From CBDAQD01 sp965275905 (GTDB lineage Bacteria; Pseudomonadota; Alphaproteobacteria; Rhizobiales; JAJFHC01): 64,000 nt of DNA. A program made the translations under genes and the position numbers. The notes under the pieces are model-generated. The model did not search any database, was not told where the DNA came from, and saw nothing but the letters and a program-made list of their open reading frames with translations. Below are positions 8,438-16,724 of the stretch, one piece after another. The DNA lies in assembly GCA_965275905.1 (NCBI GenBank), contig CBDHYJ010000049.1, forward strand, positions 45,965 through 109,964. The letters are read 5' to 3'. Positions within the stretch are counted from its first letter, which is position 1. Each line of letters begins with the position of its first letter.

Positions 8438-9366
8438 TGTCTTGCCTCCAGAAGTCCGGCGCGGCGGGCGATATCCGCATAGGCCCTGCCGATGGCGTCC
8501 GGCGCGATGTCGATGACGGCGGCCCCGCGGGACTCGAGCGCGATCCGGTATGCGATGCACAGCCGGTCGCTGCCGACCAGGGTGATCACAGGCAGTTCGC
8601 CGTCGAGCGCGGCAATCGCGCTGGCAATCTCGGCGCCGATCAGCAGGCCCGACACGTAATCCGGCACGGAGCCCGGGTCCAGGTCGCCGAACAGGACCCG
8701 TGTCCGCCCCGCGAAGAGAATATGCGTCAGGTCGCCATGCCGCGAAAAGCCGGCATCCACGCCCTGCAGGAAAGCCTCGCGGTCGCCGGCGCCATCGGCT
8801 TCGCTGAGTTGCGCGATCACGGTATGGCCCAGAATGGCGGCGCGCAGATCGCCGGTCATGTAGGTGGTGAACGCCGCAATCCGGCCGTCCCGCATGTCGA
8901 CCCACTTGCTGTGGGTTCCCGGCAGAACCACCAGCGCCCGGTCATCCGCGCCGGCTGCGGCGACGGCCTGGATCTCCTCTCCGCGAATGACGTCCGGCAT
9001 CCCCTGTGCATCCCGCGTCATGACGCCGGGAATGATCCAGACGGGCGCATCCGGGTCGACACGTACCAGTGTGTCTGCAAGCTGCTCCGCTCCGGCGGGC
9101 AGGGGGCAGTATGGTGCCTCGACCCAGCCCTTGGCCGCGCCCACCATGCCGGAAAGCAGGGCCGGAAGCGCGCCATGGGTCTCTGCCCAGCCGCCGGTCA
9201 GTGCATCGAAAGCACTCCGGAAACGACCGTCCTGGACATTCAGAAGACCTTGGCCGTCTTCTTTTGTTTCGAGAATCGCCCCGTCACGATCGAGCAGGTA
9301 GCCGCGCCTGTTTGTCGTGCCCCAGTCGATCGCGATGAGGGCGGCATCTGAACCCCCGCTACTGAT
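8434..9366 (-). CDS. dgoK: 2-dehydro-3-deoxygalactonokinase
   Basis: A kinase of about 305 residues that phosphorylates 2-keto-3-deoxygalactonate, the substrate step before DgoA. The N-terminal phosphate loop IAIDWGTTNRR, the VLPGTHSKW segment and the C-terminal VGSDRLCIAYRIAL identify the family. The start is a problem: there is no in-frame ATG, GTG, TTG or CTG near the expected N-terminus. An ATC at 9366, overlapping the preceding gene's stop and preceded by GGGGAGG, is in frame. An ATG at 9347 preceded by GGGGG would fit if one G were missing downstream of it. The 5' boundary is therefore provisional. Confidence 0.88.
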   Translation of the reverse strand: MSSGGSDAALIAIDWGTTNRRGYLLDRDGAILETKEDGQGLLNVQDGRFRSAFDALTGGWAETHGALPALLSGMVGAAKGWVEAPYCPLPAGAEQLADTLVRVDPDAPVWIIPGVMTRDAQGMPDVIRGEEIQAVAAAGADDRALVVLPGTHSKWVDMRDGRIAAFTTYMTGDLRAAILGHTVIAQLSEADGAGDREAFLQGVDAGFSRHGDLTHILFAGRTRVLFGDLDPGSVPDYVSGLLIGAEIASAIAALDGELPVITLVGSDRLCIAYRIALESRGAAVIDIAPDAIGRAYADIARRAGLLEARQ

Positions 9367-9949
9367 ATCCGGCCTCCCCGAGCATCCTGCGCATGATCGG
9401 TCGCGTTTCCGAGCGGCGCAAGACTTCCGCGAAACCGGCGCGTTCGAAGACGGTGGCGAATCCTGTCCAGGCAAAGGCCGCGGAATAGGATTTTTTCTTT
9501 GGCGCGATCGGATAGCCCTCGATGACGGTCCCGCCTTGATCGGCGACGAAATCGCAGGCCGCCTCCAGCAGGCGCAGGGCGACACCCTTGCGCCGAAAGC
9601 CCTTGGCGATCAGGAAACAGGACACCGACCAGACGTCGGCATCGTCGACCGGCTTCAGCACACGTGAACTCTCAAGCCTCGGGAATGCCGCGCGGGGAGC
9701 GACCGAAATCCATCCGACCGGAACGTCGCCGGCGTAGGCGATCAGGCCGGGCGGGCGGTCGCCGGCGGCGAGATCCTTCATTGCCTGGCGGTTACCGTCG
9801 CCCGCATTGGCGTCGTATTCGGCCTTGCTCCGCCGCCACAGCATGCACCAGCACCCGCCGTATCCGCCCTTCGGCCCCATGATTGTCTCGAAGTCTGCCC
9901 AGCGGTCGGCTGTGAGCGGAACGACGGTGATATCGGCAGTGTCGGTCAT
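9359..9949 (-). CDS. GNAT family N-acetyltransferase
   Basis: A 196-residue GNAT protein of the subfamily with the GGCWCMLWRR segment near the N-terminus and the acetyl-CoA site FRRKGVALRLLEAA. It is the first gene of the run GNAT-dgoK-dgoA and its stop abuts or overlaps the dgoK start. A direct role in galactonate metabolism is not indicated. The acceptor substrate is unknown. Confidence 0.85.
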   Translation of the reverse strand: MTDTADITVVPLTADRWADFETIMGPKGGYGGCWCMLWRRSKAEYDANAGDGNRQAMKDLAAGDRPPGLIAYAGDVPVGWISVAPRAAFPRLESSRVLKPVDDADVWSVSCFLIAKGFRRKGVALRLLEAACDFVADQGGTVIEGYPIAPKKKSYSAAFAWTGFATVFERAGFAEVLRRSETRPIMRRMLGEAGYQ

Positions 9950-10048
9950 TGCGGTGAGGCCACCTGTTCATTCTCTGAAGCTTTAGCCTATATCATCCGT
10001 CTACTGACAGCAGAGTGTCAGCAGGGCGCCTGGCTTTCCCGGATCCAT

Positions 10049-10399
10049 TCAGCGGCCCGCCCGCTCCTTGATCTTGTGGCCGACCTCGACAATGGCATCG
10101 ATGGCCGGCATGAGCTCCATCCCCAATTCGGTGAGCGCATATTCGACTGACGGGGGCGAAGTCGGCTTGACCTCACGGCTGACGATGCCGCCTGCCTCCA
10201 GTTCCCGCAACCGGGTTGTCAGCACTTTTGCCGAGACACCCGGAATGTCGATCTTCAGTTCGCTGAAACGGCGCGGTCCGGAACGCAGATACCAGATGAT
10301 GTTGGGCGTCCAGGCACCGCCAATGACAGCCAGGCATTCTGTCAGCGGGCAGTCCGGCGGCGGTGCGGCGGTCCGGTTTTTTCGCACTTTCAGGGGCAT
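10049..10399 (-). CDS. HxlR-family transcriptional regulator
   Basis: A 116-residue winged-helix regulator. The HxlR signature is plain: CPLTECLAVIGGAWT with its conserved cysteine, then LRSGPRRFSELK and the recognition helix VSAKVLTTRLRELE, ending in a dimerisation helix. An in-frame start 48 bases upstream would add a hydrophobic stretch not usual for the family, so ATG 10399 is taken. It is divergent from a glutathione S-transferase gene, with a palindromic operator between them. HxlR proteins often respond to quinones or aldehydes through cysteine. Confidence 0.9.
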   Translation of the reverse strand: MPLKVRKNRTAAPPPDCPLTECLAVIGGAWTPNIIWYLRSGPRRFSELKIDIPGVSAKVLTTRLRELEAGGIVSREVKPTSPPSVEYALTELGMELMPAIDAIVEVGHKIKERAGR

Positions 10400-10424
10400 C
10401 GCGACGATCCGGGTTACCAGCAGG

Positions 10425-10461
10425 AAACCACATAATACACTAACCAAAGGATATGTGGTTT
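10425..10461. promoter_or_regulatory. Candidate HxlR operator
   Basis: A perfect 10-base inverted repeat, AAACCACATA and TATGTGGTTT, with a 17-base spacer, sits between the divergent HxlR and GST genes. A further half-site AACCAC follows at 10470. Position and symmetry suggest that the HxlR protein represses both directions from here. Confidence 0.65.
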
Positions 10462-10530
10462 AAAAAGGTAACCACGATCCATAGGTTTCCTTCACTGCGA
10501 TCAACGCATGTCACCAGAAGGAAACCGAAC

Positions 10531-11145
10531 ATGAAACTCTACTACATTCCGGGTGCCTGTTCGCTCGCCACCCATATTGCACTGCGGGAAGCCGGTGCAT
10601 TGTTTGAGCTCGATCAGGTCGACAAGAAATCGAAAACGACAGGAGACGGAACCGATTTTCTCGCTGTCAATCCGAAGGGATATGTTCCCGCCCTGCGCCT
10701 CGAGGATGGCGACGTCATCACGGAAGGCGCGGCTGTATTGCAATACGTCGCCGACAGCAACCCCGAAGCCGGCCTCGCGCCGCCGAACGGCACTCTGGAA
10801 CGCACGAGGATGCAGGAAACCCTCAACTACCTCTCGTCGGAACTCCACAAGGCGTTCGGTCCGTTTTTCGCTGCAACGCCGCTGGCGGGACGGGAACGCG
10901 AAGAAGCGGAGAGCCGCCTGGCGTCGAAATTCGAGCCTGTCGAGGCGATGCTGTCCGACGGCCGCGCCTATCTCGGAGGTGAGGCATTCACGGTTGCGGA
11001 CGCCTATCTTTTCGTTATCGCAAGTTGGACGCGGCCATGCGGTATTGATCTTTCGCGCTGGCCGAATATCGCCGCCCATGTCGACCGCGTTTCGCGGCGT
11101 GGAGCGGCGCGGGATGCCATGCGGGCCGAGGGCCTGATAAACTGA
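10531..11145 (+). CDS. Glutathione S-transferase, beta-class like
   Basis: A 204-residue cytosolic GST. The thioredoxin-fold N-terminus opens MKLYYIPGACSLATHIAL, with the cysteine of PGACS at the position of the catalytic Cys10 of bacterial beta-class enzymes. NPKGYVPAL supplies the cis-proline and DVITEGAAVLQYVAD the glutathione-binding segment. The helical C-terminal domain carries FTVADAYLFV. AAGGAA precedes the ATG. It is the first of three genes (GST, NTF2-like, tautomerase) under the HxlR operator, suggesting handling of an electrophile. Confidence 0.92.
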   Translation: MKLYYIPGACSLATHIALREAGALFELDQVDKKSKTTGDGTDFLAVNPKGYVPALRLEDGDVITEGAAVLQYVADSNPEAGLAPPNGTLERTRMQETLNYLSSELHKAFGPFFAATPLAGREREEAESRLASKFEPVEAMLSDGRAYLGGEAFTVADAYLFVIASWTRPCGIDLSRWPNIAAHVDRVSRRGAARDAMRAEGLIN

Positions 11146-11229
11146 AACTGATCAGCGAGTCGCGCCGTATCGTCGTTGGGTGTTCAACACGGTCCGGCGC
11201 GACGCTTTCCGGACACGAAGGAGAAAAAA

Positions 11230-11616
11230 ATGAGCCCGGACTTCACCGGCGTCACCGATGCCGTCATGCGCTATTTCGACGGACTTTATGAGGCCGACTC
11301 TTCAATCCTGGCGGGAGTATTTCATCCGGACGCGACCTATTCCTGCGCGACCGAGGGCGAGCTCCAGCATCTCTCGATGGAAGAGTACTTTGCCGTAGTC
11401 GACAAGCGCATATCGCCCGCGAGCCACGGTGAGATGCGCAAGGACCGGATCGTTTCGATTGAATTTGCCGGACCGGTCACCGCTTTTGTCAGGGCCAACT
11501 GCGCGATCGGGCCGAGGTATTTTACCGACCTGCTCACATTCGTCCACGTCGACGGCCGCTGGCAGATCATTGCCAAGGTATTCCACTTCGATCTTGAAAC
11601 TGCTCCGGGCGCCTGA
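11230..11616 (+). CDS. NTF2-like (lumazine-binding type) protein
   Basis: A 128-residue NTF2-like protein: N-terminal helices with FDGLYEADSSIL, FHPDATYSC, then C-terminal strands ending in a VDGRWQIIAKVFHFD motif shared with lumazine-binding-like and nuclear-transport-factor-like proteins. A strong GAAGGAG precedes the ATG. It lies between the GST and tautomerase genes and is likely co-transcribed. Activity unknown; a small-molecule isomerase or binding role fits the neighbours. Confidence 0.8.
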   Translation: MSPDFTGVTDAVMRYFDGLYEADSSILAGVFHPDATYSCATEGELQHLSMEEYFAVVDKRISPASHGEMRKDRIVSIEFAGPVTAFVRANCAIGPRYFTDLLTFVHVDGRWQIIAKVFHFDLETAPGA

Positions 11617-11648
11617 CGTGCCGGAGATATGTAAAGCGAGGATTTTCA

Positions 11649-11855
11649 ATGCCTTACGTGAATATCAAGATCACACGCGAGGGAGCTACGGATGAACAGA
11701 AGGCGCGCCTGATCGAGGGCGTCACCGACTTGCTCGTCCGCGTGCTCGACAAGAGCCCGGCGACCACCTTCGTCGTCATCGACGAGGTCGCCATGGAGGA
11801 CTGGGGCATCGGCGGACTGCCGGTCGAACGCTTCAGGCAGCGGGAGGCAATCTGA
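11649..11855 (+). CDS. 4-oxalocrotonate tautomerase-family enzyme
   Basis: A 68-residue tautomerase subunit. The initiator methionine is followed by the catalytic proline (MPYVNIKITREG), and the family's central segment VTDLLVRVLDKSP and FVVIDEV are present. Such proteins form hexamers and use Pro1 as general base on enol/keto substrates or in dehalogenation. It is the third gene of the HxlR-linked set. The natural substrate is unknown. Confidence 0.88.
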   Translation: MPYVNIKITREGATDEQKARLIEGVTDLLVRVLDKSPATTFVVIDEVAMEDWGIGGLPVERFRQREAI

Positions 11856-11945
11856 CGGCGCCGGCCGCATATCCGCTCAGCACGCTTGAAGGGCCTGCGC
11901 CCTCTGCTAGTCTGCGCCGTCTTGAAATTTGCGACGGTTGAAAAG

Positions 11946-12857
11946 ATGGCAGTCGAATTTCGTCCTTTCGGTGCAGACGAGCAGGAAGCGGTGGCGCGGG
12001 TTTTCGCGGCGACGCTGAATATGCTGCTGACCGAGGCCGGCGGGGACCCTTATGTGGATCTGGATGACGAGGCGGCCTGGACGCGGTCCTGGAACGAGGA
12101 CCGGCGCTCGCTCTTCGAGCATGTGGACGCCACCAAGTGCCAGAGCTGGCTGGCGGAGGAAGACGGCAGGATCATCGGCTATGCCCGGTCGATCCTGCGC
12201 GACGGCATGTGCCAGCTCACCGAGTTCTTCATCCTGCCCGGCCGGCAGTCGGCCGGCATCGGGCGCGAGCTCATTGCGCGCGCCTTCGACGCCGTCGAGG
12301 CGGATCGCCGGACGATCATCGCCACGACGCGGGCCCAGGCCATGGCGCGCTATCTCAAGTCGGGTGTCTATCCGATTTGCCCGCTTGTCGACTTCGAGAA
12401 GGCGCCCGAGCCCGTCGAGGTGGAGACCGATCTCGCGGCCGAAGAAATGACGGCGGATCCGGCGACACTCGCAATCCTCGACCGGATCGATCAGGCAGTT
12501 CTCGGTTACCGCCGGACCGAAGACCATCGCTGGCTGCTGACGGATCGGACGGGTTTCCTCTTCAGGCGGAACGGCGAGCCGGCCGGCTACGGATACATTT
12601 CGAACTGGGGCGGACCCTACGCGGCGCTCGATCCGGCCGACTTCCCGGCCATATTGGCCCACGCCGAAACGGCAACGGCAGCAGCCGGTCATGACTGTTT
12701 CTACGTCATGGTGCCTATGCTTCACCGCACGGCGATCGACTATCTGCTCTCCCGCGGGTTCCGGTTCGATGACGGCTTCATGATGCTGTTCATGGCCGAC
12801 GGCTTCGAACCCAAACTCGACCGCTATTGCTGCGCGATGCCGGGGTTTTTCACCTGA
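11946..12857 (+). CDS. Double-length GNAT acetyltransferase
   Basis: A 303-residue protein with an N-terminal GNAT domain (FFILPGRQSAGIGRELIARAF is the acetyl-CoA site, residues ~90-112) and a second, more divergent GNAT-like half ending LSRGFRFDDGFMMLFM. An in-frame start at 11886 exists, but ATG 11946 gives a typical GNAT N-terminus (MAVEFRPFG). It converges with the FAD oxidoreductase gene 10 bases on. Substrate unknown. Confidence 0.82.
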   Translation: MAVEFRPFGADEQEAVARVFAATLNMLLTEAGGDPYVDLDDEAAWTRSWNEDRRSLFEHVDATKCQSWLAEEDGRIIGYARSILRDGMCQLTEFFILPGRQSAGIGRELIARAFDAVEADRRTIIATTRAQAMARYLKSGVYPICPLVDFEKAPEPVEVETDLAAEEMTADPATLAILDRIDQAVLGYRRTEDHRWLLTDRTGFLFRRNGEPAGYGYISNWGGPYAALDPADFPAILAHAETATAAAGHDCFYVMVPMLHRTAIDYLLSRGFRFDDGFMMLFMADGFEPKLDRYCCAMPGFFT

Positions 12858-12866
12858 TTTAAGCCG

Positions 12867-14207
12867 TCAGTATGGCCCCGGCACGATCGGGCTGCCGTCG
12901 AAGAAGCGGCCGGGCCGGAAGCCCGAGACGTCATGGCCCGGATCACGGGCCGTGAGCAGGTCGGCCATGATCCGGCCGATGGCGGGGCCGATACCGAAAC
13001 CGTGGCCGCTGAGACCGGTTGCGTAAAACAGACCGTCCAGGTTCTCTTCCTCGCCGAGCGTCGGGACCGCATCCGGTGTCACGTCGATCATGCCGGCCCA
13101 GGCTTCGGCGAGCCGGGTGTCCTTGAGAGCCGGATAGATTTTCGGCAGTCGTGTCCTGATCCGGTCCACGACCTTCTGCGACGGCTCGGGATTGACCACG
13201 CGCATGCGTTCGAACGGGCTCTCTTCGTCGGCGGTCCAGCGTCTTGGCGTGCCCCAGGCGCCGGGATAATGCTTCGGCGCGCCGGGCCGCAGGCGCACGT
13301 CCTTGGCTGACGCCGACAGCAGCTTCAGGAACTTCGCGAAATACTTGAACGAAGCGGGCGAAAGGTAGTGTTCGGCCAGATCGCCTGTGGCGACGGAATA
13401 GCCGCCATCCGCACGCCGGCGGATGCAAAGCCCGGGGCCGGCGACATTGCCGGCGAAGAGTTCAGGCGCCGCCTCGGTGCGGGCCACCGTTGAGCGCACG
13501 GCAAGCTGCGGCAGGTTCACGCCCGCGTTTGCGGCGAAATGCGTAGACCACGCTCCGGCCGCCAGAACCACCTGGTTTGCCTTGATCCGCCCATGCTCCG
13601 TAACGACGCCGGCGACGCGGCCCGCCTCGACGTCGAGCGTACGGACTGCGCAGTCCTCGATGACGGCAGCACCAAGCGCCCGGGCCGCCCGGGCGAGCGC
13701 GGGCACTGCGACGAACGGCTCGGCGCTGCCGTCGCTTTCGGTCACCATGGCGCCGGCATAGTCACCCTCGATCGCGGGCAGACGGGCCTTGAGTTCTTCT
13801 TTCGACAGCATATGCGTGTCGAGCTGGTACTCCTTCGCGGTCGCATGCCATTCGTCGTACTTCTCCGCCGCTTTGGCACTGTCGATCAGATAGAAACATC
13901 CGTTTTTCCTGAACGTCAGGTCCGCCTCGCCGGTTTCTTGCGCCAGCCCCTGCCAGATCCGGTTGGCTTCCATCATGATCGGCAGCTCGCGCCAGTCCCG
14001 GCCTTGCTGGCGGACCCAGCCCCAGTTGCGGCTCGACTGTTCGCCCGCGACCCGGCCCTTCTCGCAGACGACCGCCGATACCCCCTTCTTGGCGAGATAA
14101 TAGGCGGTTGCAATGCCGGCGATACCGCCGCCGATAATGACGACGTCAGCGGCTTCGGGCAGCGGATCGGCGAAGGCGATCGGAGAGGCGTTCGTGATCA
14201 TCGGCAT
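12867..14207 (-). CDS. FAD-dependent oxidoreductase (DAO/GcvT-independent amine oxidase type)
   Basis: A 446-residue flavoprotein of the D-amino-acid-oxidase superfamily. It has the dinucleotide motif VVIIGGGIAGIATAYYL at residues ~23-39, the SSRNWGWVRQQGRD segment typical of gamma-glutamylputrescine or N-methyl-amino-acid oxidases, and the closing FAD contact GLSGHGFGIGPAIG. It would oxidise a C-N bond of an amino acid, polyamine or N-methylated compound. The exact substrate cannot be read from the sequence. Confidence 0.88.
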   Translation of the reverse strand: MPMITNASPIAFADPLPEAADVVIIGGGIAGIATAYYLAKKGVSAVVCEKGRVAGEQSSRNWGWVRQQGRDWRELPIMMEANRIWQGLAQETGEADLTFRKNGCFYLIDSAKAAEKYDEWHATAKEYQLDTHMLSKEELKARLPAIEGDYAGAMVTESDGSAEPFVAVPALARAARALGAAVIEDCAVRTLDVEAGRVAGVVTEHGRIKANQVVLAAGAWSTHFAANAGVNLPQLAVRSTVARTEAAPELFAGNVAGPGLCIRRRADGGYSVATGDLAEHYLSPASFKYFAKFLKLLSASAKDVRLRPGAPKHYPGAWGTPRRWTADEESPFERMRVVNPEPSQKVVDRIRTRLPKIYPALKDTRLAEAWAGMIDVTPDAVPTLGEEENLDGLFYATGLSGHGFGIGPAIGRIMADLLTARDPGHDVSGFRPGRFFDGSPIVPGPY

Positions 14208-14364
14208 GTGCGTGTCCGGGTTTTGAAGAACGGCGAGGCAAACCGCGGCTTCGGTCGGTCTTTTCTGTCGGAATCGTTACTGCACGGGCAAGGTTTTGTC
14301 GATGTCGAACCGGCAGTGTATATGGTCGCAGGACAAGAAGAACGGATTACGACAGGAACCCGCG

Positions 14365-15555
14365 ATGAACGAGGTCAGTGCCGGCGCCGGGCCGGAAGAG
14401 GAAACCGAAGAGATTCGCGCGATCCGCGAAGGTGTCCGGGCCTTGTGCGCGGATTTCCCGGATGAATACTGGCGCGAAAAGGATGCCGCGCGCGCCTACC
14501 CGACCGAGTTCGTGCAGGCGCTGACCGATGCCGGCTACCTTGCCGCGCTGATCCCCGAAAGTTATGGCGGAAGCGGTCTGGGGCTTTGCCATGCCGCGGC
14601 GATCCTTGAGGAAATTCACAAGTCCGGCGGCAACGCCGCAGCGTGCCATGCCCAGATGTACATCATGGGCACGATCCTGCGCCACGGCAGCGACGGCCAG
14701 AAACAGCAGTGGCTGCCGCAGATTGCGTCCGGCGACCTGCGGCTCCAGGCCTTCGGCGTGACCGAGCCCACCAGCGGCACCGACACACTGTCGCTCAGGA
14801 CCACCGCGGTGCGCGACGGCGACCACTATGTGGTCAACGGCCAGAAGGTGTGGACCTCGCGTGCGGAGCATTCCGATCTCATGCTGCTGCTCGCCCGCAC
14901 GACGCCGAAGGACAAGGTCGAGAAAAAGGGCGAGGGGCTGTCGGTCTTCCTGGTCGACATGCGCGAAGCGCTCGGCAACGGCCTGACCATCCGGCCCCTG
15001 CGCGCAATGATCAATCACAACTCGACCGAGGTGTTCTTCGACAATCTGCGCGTGCCGGCTGAGAACCTGATTGGCGAGGAGAACAAGGGCTTCCGCTATA
15101 TCCTCAGCGGCATGAATGCCGAGCGCGTTCTGATCGCCGCCGAATGCATCGGCGATGCCCGCTGGTTCATCGAGAAGGCCGTAGCCTATGCCGGATCCCG
15201 TGAGGTTTTCGGCGGGCCGATCGGCCGCAACCAGGGTGTCCAGTTCCCGATCGCGATGGCCTATGCAGCGACCGAAGCGGCCGATCTCATGGTCAAAAAG
15301 GCGGCGGCCCGGTTTGACGCCGGAGCCTCCATCGGCCCTGAGGCCAACATGGCCAAATACCTTGCCGCGGAAGCGTCCTGGGCGGCGGCCGAAATGTGCC
15401 TCCAGACCCACGGCGGGTTCGGCTTTGCCGAGGAATACGATGTCGAGCGCAAGTTCCGCGAAACCCGGCTCTATCAGGTGGCGCCGATCTCGACCAACCT
15501 GATCCTGTCCTACATCGCCGAGCATGTCCTCGGCCTGCCGCGGTCCTACGGATGA
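14365..15555 (+). CDS. Acyl-CoA dehydrogenase family protein
   Basis: A 396-residue flavoprotein. Typical motifs are QAFGVTEPTSGTD (FAD and substrate loop), HYVVNGQKVWTS and the C-terminal QTHGGFGFAEEYDVERKFRE. The usual catalytic glutamate in a Y-E-G-T context near the C-terminus is replaced by QVAPISTN, so the base must lie elsewhere or the reaction differs. Starting at ATG 14365 (AGGAA upstream) avoids a 23-residue extension. Its stop overlaps the start of the CoA-transferase gene by ATGA, so the two are coupled. Confidence 0.9.
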   Translation: MNEVSAGAGPEEETEEIRAIREGVRALCADFPDEYWREKDAARAYPTEFVQALTDAGYLAALIPESYGGSGLGLCHAAAILEEIHKSGGNAAACHAQMYIMGTILRHGSDGQKQQWLPQIASGDLRLQAFGVTEPTSGTDTLSLRTTAVRDGDHYVVNGQKVWTSRAEHSDLMLLLARTTPKDKVEKKGEGLSVFLVDMREALGNGLTIRPLRAMINHNSTEVFFDNLRVPAENLIGEENKGFRYILSGMNAERVLIAAECIGDARWFIEKAVAYAGSREVFGGPIGRNQGVQFPIAMAYAATEAADLMVKKAAARFDAGASIGPEANMAKYLAAEASWAAAEMCLQTHGGFGFAEEYDVERKFRETRLYQVAPISTNLILSYIAEHVLGLPRSYG

Positions 15556-16724
15556 GGGCTTCGTTGCCAAAGGCGCAAACGTCGCTGGACGGTCTGCTCG
15601 TCATTTCCATGGATCAGGCCGTGGCCGCTCCCTTCGCCGCGTCGCGGCTCGCCGAAGCCGGTGCCCGCGTCATCAAGGTGGAACGCCCCGGCGGCGACTT
15701 CGCCCGCAATTACGATAGCGTCGCGGCCGGAGAGAGCAGCTACTTCGCCTGGCTCAACCGCGGCAAGCAGTCTGTCGAGCTCGACATCAAGGTTTCCGGT
15801 GACCTTGAACTGCTGCGCCGGATGGTCCGGGCCGCGGATGTCTTCATCGAAAATCTGGCGCCGGGAGCGCTCGCGAGAGCGGTCTCGATCTCGTGGGGAT
15901 GCGCGCGGAAAACCCGCGTCTCGTCACCTGCAGTGTGACGGGCTACGGCGAGGACGGCGAATACCGCGACATGAAGGCCTACGACATGCTGATCCAGGCG
16001 GAGTCGGGCCCTTGCCGCCATCACCGGGTCGCCGGAAGCGCCGGGACGCGTCGGCGTCTCTCTGGCCGACATCGCCGCCGGCCTCTATGCCTATAGCGGC
16101 ATCCTGCAGGCGCTGTTCGAGCGCGAGCGAACGGGGCAGGGCCGCCACGTCAGCGTGTCCCTGTTCGACGCCATGGCGGACTGGATGACGGTTCCGCTGC
16201 TGCATCACGATTATGGCGGCCGTGCGCCCGGCCGCGTCGGGCTAGCCCATCCGTCGATCGCGCCTTATGAGGCGTTCGCCAGTGCGGAAGGAGACGAGGT
16301 CGTCCTCTCCATCCAGAACGAGCGGGAGTGGGTACGGTTCTGCGCGGATGTCCTGCAAGAGCCTGAAATGGCGGAGGACCCGCGTTTCTGCTCAAACGAG
16401 GCGCGCGTCGCCAATCGGGACGCGCTCAAACACAGGATCGGCGCGGTATTCGGCGATCTCCCGACCGGTCAGGTGACAGACCGCCTGAACGCGGCGAAGA
16501 TCGCCTACGGCTTCATCAACGGGGTCGATGGCCTGTCGTCCCATCCGCAACTGGCGCGGGTGCCGGTCGAGACGCAGGGCGGTACGGTCGAAATGCCGTC
16601 GCCGGCAGTGCGCTTCGATCGTTGCGATGTCCAGCCCGGCGCCGTGCCGGCGCTCGGAGAACACACGGATGCCATCCGCGCCGAGTTCGGGGCAGGGGCA
16701 TTGCCGGGGGCGCGGGAACGATGA
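15552..16724 (+). pseudogene. CaiB/BaiF CoA-transferase, broken by two compensating 1-base indels
   Basis: Family III CoA-transferases move CoA between carboxylic acids. The start MRASLPKAQTSLDGL and SMDQAVAAPFAASRLAEAG read in one frame to ~15880. One G is missing in the GG at 15881-15882, so the coding similarity moves to another frame (VGMRAENPRLVTCSVTGYGE). An extra C in the CCC at 16009-16011 restores the first frame to the stop at 16724. The displaced middle part contains AYDMLIQAESG, whose Asp corresponds to the family's catalytic aspartate. Total length (391 codons) is normal. ATGA overlaps join it to both neighbours. It is either a dead gene or a sequencing artefact. Confidence 0.85.

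Noticed and set aside
8438..8905. N-terminal extension of the DgoA aldolase
   Set aside because: The extra frame is antisense-like reading of dgoK; ATG 8437 gives the standard aldolase N-terminus and couples to dgoK.
14347..15570. A 407-codon minus-strand frame
   Set aside because: It is antisense to the acyl-CoA dehydrogenase, with no recognisable protein and codon bias explained by the real gene.
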